DNA of 64,000 nt. Origin: CBFDBF01 sp050287965. GTDB taxonomy: Bacteria; Pseudomonadota; Gammaproteobacteria; Chromatiales; Chromatiaceae. Each line of letters starts with the position of its first letter. The first letter of the stretch is position 1. Below, piece after piece: positions 59,267 through 64,000 of the stretch. A program made the position numbers and the translations under genes. The DNA is taken from assembly GCA_050287965.1 (NCBI GenBank), contig JBNKCX010000050.1:6265-70264 (forward strand), in the 5' to 3' direction. The notes below the pieces were generated by a model. The model searched no databases. It was not told the origin of the DNA and worked only from the letters and a program-made list of their open reading frames with translations.

Positions 59267-61470
59267 AGCGGTTTTTCCGCGGGGCCACGCCGGTGGCGGC
59301 GTTGCTGCTGCTGTTGCTTATCGCGCTGCATTTGATGAGCAGCGCGGTGCAGAACGCGGAAGAGCTGAGCCGGCTGTTTGTACCGCTGCTCCTGTTTATC
59401 CTGTTCGGACTCATCGCGCTGGTGAGTCTGGTGGTGGTTAATGTCGTCCAGCTGGTGAGCAGCTACCGCCGGCAGGCGGCCGGGTCGAGACTGACATTGC
59501 GGTTGGTGGTGCTGTTCGTGGTATTGGCGCTGGTCCCGGTGTCGGTGGTCTTTTTCTATTCCCAGCAATTTCTTTTACAGGGTATCGACAGCTGGTTTGA
59601 CGTGGAGATCGACAGCGCCATGGAAGATGCCCTCGGCTTGAGCCGCGCTTCCCTGGATCTGCATCGCAGGGAACGGCTGCGCGCCACCCAGAAGGTTCTA
59701 TCCCAGTTGACCGAGGTTTCGGTGGCGGGATTGACCCTGAGCCTGGAAGAGGAGCGGCAGCGGATGGGCGCTTCCGAAATGGTGCTTATGGAATCCTCCG
59801 GGCAGGCGATAACCAGCAGTAGTGCGGATCCCACCGACCTGGTACCGGAGCTGCCGGACAGCTCCATACTCCAGCAGGTACGCGAGGGAGGCAGTTTTGT
59901 GGGGTTGCTTCCCAGGGGCGAGGGGGCGCTGCTCGAGGTGCGGGTGGTTGTGGCCGACCCCATCCGTCCGATTATCCTGCAGGCCCTCTATCCCACCTCC
60001 GAGAGCATCAGCGTACTGACGGAAAAGGTGCAGAAGGCCTACAACCATTATAAAGAGCTGGCCTATCTGAGGGGTAGCCTGAAGAATACCTTCACCCTGA
60101 CCCTGGCATTGGTGCTGCTATTCAGCCTGCTCTCGGCTATATGGGCGGCGTTCTTCACCTCGCAGCGGCTGGTGGCGCCGGTCACCGATATCGCCGAGGG
60201 TACCAAGGCGGTCGCCGAAGGCGATTATGACAAGCAGCTTCCTCTGCCCCGCGGCCTGGATGAACTCAGTTTCCTGGTGTCGTCGTTCAATGCCATGACC
60301 CGCCGTATAGCCCAGGCACGAGACGCGGCGCAACAGAGCCAGCGGCAGGTAGAGGCGCAGCGCGCCTATCTCGAAACCGTTCTGGGTCATCTCTCCTCCG
60401 GGGTGATGACGTTTGATCTGGAAGGAAAACTGCGTACCGTCAACGCCGCGGCCTGTGACATCCTGCGTATAGAGCCGGCCTCGTATATCGGCGAGCCGTT
60501 CACCGCCCTGGCTGGCGGAGGGGCTCATCTGGAGCGGTTTGCGGAGGTGCTGAAACATCCGTTTTCAGGGACGGCTGAGGAATGGTCGGAAGAGATTACG
60601 CTGTACGGCGGAGACGGTCGGCAGATTCTTCTTTGCCGGGGCACCCCGCTGAAGAAGCCGGAAGGCGGTCATACCGGTTATGTCCTGGTGTTCGATGAAA
60701 TAACGGAACTGATCAGGGCGCAAAGAGATGCGGCCTGGGGTGAGGTGGCGCGTCGTCTGGCCCACGAGATCAAGAACCCGCTGACCCCGATACAGCTTTC
60801 CGCGGAGAGGTTGCGGCATAAATACCTGCATACCATGAACAGTGATGATGCCCAGGTCCTGGACCGTTCAACACACACTATCGTTCAGCAGGTCGAGGCG
60901 ATGAAGGAGATGGTCAACGCCTTCTCCGATTATGCCCGGCCGCCGAAGATGAATCCGCAACCCATCGATCTGGATAAGTTCATGGCCGAGGTGTTGGACC
61001 TGTACCGCGCCGGCGGGGTGGGACCGGAGATCAAATTGACGCTGGAGTCGGAACGGGCCCGTATCGAGGGTGACCCCGTGCGGTTGCGGCAGGTGCTGCA
61101 TAATCTCATCAAGAATGCCCAGGAGGCGGTGGCTGAAATCAGCGGCGGCAGGGTGGAGGTGACCACCAGCCAGAAACAGGAATCCAAATGCCGATTCGTT
61201 GAGATCAGGATCGCGGATAACGGACCGGGGTTCGAGGATGACCCGGCCCATCTGTTTGAGCCCTATGTGACCACCAAGGCCAAAGGAACGGGCCTCGGGC
61301 TTGCCATCGTGAAAAAGATCGTGGAAGAGCATGGCGGTATGATCTGGGCAGAGAACAGTCCCGAAGGCGGTGCGCTGGTTGTGTTGCGGTTACCGCTATT
61401 GGGCAATGATATTGCTAAAGGACCGGTATGCTCCGCGCTTCCGGGACCCGTGGAGAGGAGTGCAAGTTAA
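59248..61470 (+). CDS. ntrY: Nitrogen-regulation sensor kinase NtrY
   Basis: A 740-residue membrane kinase. N-terminal membrane helices lie at about 17-35, 45-68 and 85-107; a periplasmic sensor loop with a coiled coil follows, then another helix (about 282-305), HAMP (about 305-360), PAS (about 370-480) and the histidine kinase. The phosphoacceptor is about H506 in RRLAHEIKNPLTP. Target is NtrX, encoded next. Starts inside the DUF4390 gene and overlaps it by 19 bases. Confidence 0.93.
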   Translation: MAHHTVKRFFRGATPVAALLLLLLIALHLMSSAVQNAEELSRLFVPLLLFILFGLIALVSLVVVNVVQLVSSYRRQAAGSRLTLRLVVLFVVLALVPVSVVFFYSQQFLLQGIDSWFDVEIDSAMEDALGLSRASLDLHRRERLRATQKVLSQLTEVSVAGLTLSLEEERQRMGASEMVLMESSGQAITSSSADPTDLVPELPDSSILQQVREGGSFVGLLPRGEGALLEVRVVVADPIRPIILQALYPTSESISVLTEKVQKAYNHYKELAYLRGSLKNTFTLTLALVLLFSLLSAIWAAFFTSQRLVAPVTDIAEGTKAVAEGDYDKQLPLPRGLDELSFLVSSFNAMTRRIAQARDAAQQSQRQVEAQRAYLETVLGHLSSGVMTFDLEGKLRTVNAAACDILRIEPASYIGEPFTALAGGGAHLERFAEVLKHPFSGTAEEWSEEITLYGGDGRQILLCRGTPLKKPEGGHTGYVLVFDEITELIRAQRDAAWGEVARRLAHEIKNPLTPIQLSAERLRHKYLHTMNSDDAQVLDRSTHTIVQQVEAMKEMVNAFSDYARPPKMNPQPIDLDKFMAEVLDLYRAGGVGPEIKLTLESERARIEGDPVRLRQVLHNLIKNAQEAVAEISGGRVEVTTSQKQESKCRFVEIRIADNGPGFEDDPAHLFEPYVTTKAKGTGLGLAIVKKIVEEHGGMIWAENSPEGGALVVLRLPLLGNDIAKGPVCSALPGPVERSAS

Positions 61471-62837
61471 TGAAAGGACCTTATGTCCTGGTGGTGGACG
61501 ACGAGCCGGATATCAGGAACCTGGTAAAAGAGATTCTGGAAGATGAGCGGTATGCCGTTGCGGTAGCGGAAAACGGTGGTGCCGCCCGAAAGGCGTTGCG
61601 GGACCGGCGGCCGGACCTGGTACTGCTCGATATCTGGATGCCTGACGTGGACGGAATCAGTTTATTGAAGGAGTGGTCGGAAGACGAAGGACTGCCCTGT
61701 CCGGTGATTATGATGTCGGGGCACGGGACGGTGGAGACCGCGGTGGAAGCGACCCGCCTGGGGGCCTACGATTTTCTGGAGAAGCCGCTGTCTCTGGCCA
61801 AACTGCTGTTAACCGTCGAGCGGGCACTCCAGGCCGACAAGCTGCAACAGGAGAATATCGGGCTGCGCCGGCATTCCCATCCGCCGGTGGAACCGACCGG
61901 TAAGAGCGCGGTTATTCAACGCTTGCGGGAACAGGTGAAACGGTTGGCGCAGCACGATACCTGGGTGTTGATCACCGGCGAACCGGGAAGCGGCCGCGAG
62001 ACCTTCGCGCGTTATCTTCACAGCCAAAGCCATCGACAGGAGCGACCCTTCGTGGACGTAGGGGTCTCTTCCATGGCGGCCGGCAATTCGGCGCGGGAGC
62101 TGTTCGGTAGCGAGGAGGGCGGTCGTATCGTCTACGGAGCGCTGGAACAGGCCAGGGGCGGCACGCTGTTCCTGGACGAAGTGGCGGATATGGATATGGA
62201 TGCCCAGGGGCAACTGCTGGGCGCTCTCGACAGCGGCTCCTTTCTGCGGGTCGGTGGTACGGAGCCGGTACAGATCGACGTGCGTATTATCGCCGCCACC
62301 CAGCGCAACCTGGAGGAAGAGGTAATGGAGGGGCGCTTCCGGGAGGATCTCTTCTATCATCTGAACGTCGTACCGCTGCAGATTCCGCCGCTACGGGATC
62401 ACCGTGAGGATGTGCTGGACCTTCTCAACTATTATGTGGACTATTTCTCCACCCATGAGAAGCTGCCTTATCGCCATTTCGGAATGGGCGCGCAGAACTA
62501 TCTGCGCAATTACTCCTGGCCGGGTAACGTGCGGGAACTGAAGAATATGGTGCAACGCCTGCTGATACTCGGGGCGGGCGATGAGATAGGTCAGGATGAA
62601 GCCGAGGCCACCATCGGCGGCGGCCGGTTGGCCATGGACAGCGGGGCGCGATTGCCGTTTTCCTTCGATCAGCCTCTGCGTCAGGCACGGGAGCAGTTTG
62701 AAAAGGCCTATTTCGAATACCAACTGGACAAACACGAGGGCAACGTGGGTAAAACGGCCGAGGTGGCCGAGATGGAGCGCACCCATCTGTACCGGAAGCT
62801 CAAGTCGCTGGGTATCGAGATAAAGACCCGTAAATAA
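61470..62837 (+). CDS. ntrX: NtrX-type response regulator with altered AAA+ domain
   Basis: A 455-residue regulator: receiver (1-125, phosphoacceptor D54 in LLDIWMPD), AAA+ domain (about 145-385) and a Fis-type HTH (about 415-455, KTAEVAEMERTHLYRKLK). The Walker A reads GEPGSGRE, with the usual lysine replaced by arginine. The sigma54-contact GAFTGA motif is missing; at its place is EEGGRIVYGALEQA. So direct sigma54 activation seems unlikely. I use the ATG at 61470, overlapping the ntrY stop by one base (TAATG), preceded by GGAG; the ORF from 61428 is upstream noise. Confidence 0.92.
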   Translation: MKGPYVLVVDDEPDIRNLVKEILEDERYAVAVAENGGAARKALRDRRPDLVLLDIWMPDVDGISLLKEWSEDEGLPCPVIMMSGHGTVETAVEATRLGAYDFLEKPLSLAKLLLTVERALQADKLQQENIGLRRHSHPPVEPTGKSAVIQRLREQVKRLAQHDTWVLITGEPGSGRETFARYLHSQSHRQERPFVDVGVSSMAAGNSARELFGSEEGGRIVYGALEQARGGTLFLDEVADMDMDAQGQLLGALDSGSFLRVGGTEPVQIDVRIIAATQRNLEEEVMEGRFREDLFYHLNVVPLQIPPLRDHREDVLDLLNYYVDYFSTHEKLPYRHFGMGAQNYLRNYSWPGNVRELKNMVQRLLILGAGDEIGQDEAEATIGGGRLAMDSGARLPFSFDQPLRQAREQFEKAYFEYQLDKHEGNVGKTAEVAEMERTHLYRKLKSLGIEIKTRK

Positions 62838-62854
62838 AGGCGTCTTAAGAAGAA

Positions 62855-64000
62855 ATGAAAATTATCATCCTGGGTGCGGGGCAGGTCGGTACCTCGGTGG
62901 CGAACAACCTGGTTTCGGAGGCCAACGACATCACGGTCGTCGACCAGGAGCCCGGGTTGCTGCGTATGCTGTCGGATCGTCTCGATTTGCGTACGGTGCG
63001 GGGTGACGGCGCTCATCCCGATATCCTGTGGCTCGCGGGGGCGGAAGATGCCGACATGATACTGGCGGTCACCAACAGCGATGAGACCAATATGGTGGCC
63101 TGCCAGGTGGCCTACACCCTGTTCCAGACACCCACCAAGATCGCCCGGGTCCGGGCTCAGGGATACACCCGATATCCGCAGCTGTTCGGTACCGGCGCCT
63201 TGCCGATCGATGTGTTGATCAGTCCCGAGCAACTGGTGACGGACTACATCATGCGGCTGATCGAGTTTCCCGGCGCCCTGCAGGTGCTCGATTTTGCCGG
63301 GGGCAGGGTGAGTCTGGTCGCTGTACGGGCCTATTACGGCGGACCGCTGGTGGGAAAGGAGCTGCGCACCCTTTACGATCGCATGCCGAACGTGGATGCG
63401 CGGGTGGCCGCCATCTACCGTCGCGGTCAGGCTATTCAGCCGGAAGGCAGCACCATCATCGAAGCGGACGATGAGGTGTTCTTTCTTGCCGCCAGCAACC
63501 ACATCCGCGCCGTCATGAGCGAACTGCGAAAACTGGAGAAGCCGTTCAAGCGCCTGATATTCGCCGGCGGAGGGAATATCGGCAAGCGTCTTGCGATGGC
63601 CTTGGAGAAGGACTACCAGGTCAAGGTGATCGAAAAGAACAAGGAACGGGGGAGGCAGATCGCGGAAGAGCTGGCCAGATCTATCGTTCTGCACGGGGAC
63701 GGGGCGGACGAGGAACTGCTGCTGGAAGAAAACATCGAGAACGTGGATGTCTTCTGTGCCGTCACCAATGACGATGAAGCCAATATCCTCTCCGCCATGC
63801 TGGCCAAGCGTCTGGGTGCGCGCAAGGTGATGTCTTTGATCAACCGCCCGTCTTATGTGGATCTGGTCCAGAGCGGTCCAATCGATATAGCCATATCCCC
63901 GCAACATGCCACCATTGGTAGTTTGTTGGCGCACGTACGACGCGGAGATGGGGAGGTGGTGCATTCGCTGCGCCGCGGCGCTGCCGAGGCGATCGAGGCC
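62855..64000 (+). CDS. trkA: Trk potassium uptake protein TrkA, 3' end missing
   Basis: The first 382 residues of a protein usually near 458 residues; the gene runs off the right edge. Two Rossmann NAD-binding (TrkA_N) lobes show GAGQVGTS (residues 7-14) and GGGNIGKR (about 236-243), each followed by a TrkA_C domain (one complete, the second cut). It is the peripheral regulator of the TrkG/TrkH K+ pump. It follows ntrX 17 bases downstream, so it may be part of the same operon. Confidence 0.95.
   Translation, partial: MKIIILGAGQVGTSVANNLVSEANDITVVDQEPGLLRMLSDRLDLRTVRGDGAHPDILWLAGAEDADMILAVTNSDETNMVACQVAYTLFQTPTKIARVRAQGYTRYPQLFGTGALPIDVLISPEQLVTDYIMRLIEFPGALQVLDFAGGRVSLVAVRAYYGGPLVGKELRTLYDRMPNVDARVAAIYRRGQAIQPEGSTIIEADDEVFFLAASNHIRAVMSELRKLEKPFKRLIFAGGGNIGKRLAMALEKDYQVKVIEKNKERGRQIAEELARSIVLHGDGADEELLLEENIENVDVFCAVTNDDEANILSAMLAKRLGARKVMSLINRPSYVDLVQSGPIDIAISPQHATIGSLLAHVRRGDGEVVHSLRRGAAEAIEA

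Noticed and set aside
62708..63964. A 418-codon minus-strand ORF opposite ntrX end and trkA
   Set aside because: Covers two well-supported plus-strand genes; composition is typical of a shadow ORF.
1..64000. tRNA genes, CRISPR arrays, insertion sequences or prophage
   Set aside because: I looked for T-loop strings, regular spaced repeats and transposase or integrase motifs. Isolated GTTCGAA matches lie inside ubiE and dapF, and XerC is the housekeeping recombinase.

Overview
The window reads as one contiguous piece of chromosome from a gammaproteobacterium of moderately high G+C. Evidence for this is the gene order (dprA-smg-topA, def-fmt-rsmB, ubiE-ubiJ-ubiB, hslV-hslU, dapF-DUF484-xerC, algZ-algR-hemCDXY), the class I adenylate cyclase, SlyX, LptM and the ubiquinone pathway. 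The layout resembles Chromatiales-type and related sulfur-oxidising lineages (inference from synteny only). A repressor with the cysteine pair of persulfide sensors next to a membrane rhodanese agrees with that. I see no rRNA, tRNA, CRISPR array, prophage or insertion sequence.

Layout. 1-5.6 kb: the 3' end of a lysine 2,3-aminomutase-like gene, an HDOD protein, a class 1B dihydroorotate dehydrogenase, trmL, gpsA, secB, a membrane rhodanese and an ArsR-type repressor. 5.8-11.2 kb: a tightly packed run gpmI-envC-ctp-yibQ-yajL joining glycolysis and septal peptidoglycan hydrolysis. 11.2-13.5 kb: a less conserved patch with a shattered VOC-family pseudogene, a DUF815 ATPase, an unrecognised helical protein and a chalcone isomerase-like exported protein. 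13.6-23.2 kb: ubiB/ubiJ/ubiE, DUF971, hslU/hslV behind a heat-shock-type promoter, a voltage-gated-type K+ channel with a zinc ribbon, xerC, DUF484, dapF and a 46-residue lptM. 23.2-28.6 kb: cyaA, a PAS protein with a degenerate GGDEF domain, and argH. 28.7-35.7 kb: algZ-algR, then hemC-hemD-hemX-hemY and an SDR protein.

35.7-43.4 kb: an orphan ParA ATPase, ubiD, an SH3/coiled-coil membrane protein, prlC, a GIDE-domain protein with an EF-hand beside lemA, a gamma carbonic anhydrase and the remnant of a sensor kinase. 43.4-50.4 kb: aroE, hemB, a thioredoxin, an orphan MlaC, slyX, a possible small RNA locus, an isochorismatase-fold hydrolase with a TrpB2-type enzyme, then tsaC and purE. 50.5-64 kb: topA, smg, dprA and a LysM protein on the minus strand, and def, fmt, rsmB, DUF4390, ntrY, ntrX and trkA (cut by the right edge) on the plus strand.

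Most of the window is housekeeping: haem synthesis (hemB, hemCDXY), ubiquinone (ubiB, D, E, J), proteostasis (secB, hslUV, def, prlC, ctp) and RNA modification (trmL, tsaC, rsmB). I found no clear new multi-gene system. The points most worth checking are the SqrR-like repressor and rhodanese pair, the LemA/EF-hand GIDE pair, the NtrX without a sigma54-contact loop, the degenerate GGDEF protein, the possible small RNA near 47.1 kb, and two gene remnants visible only by reading across frames and stops.
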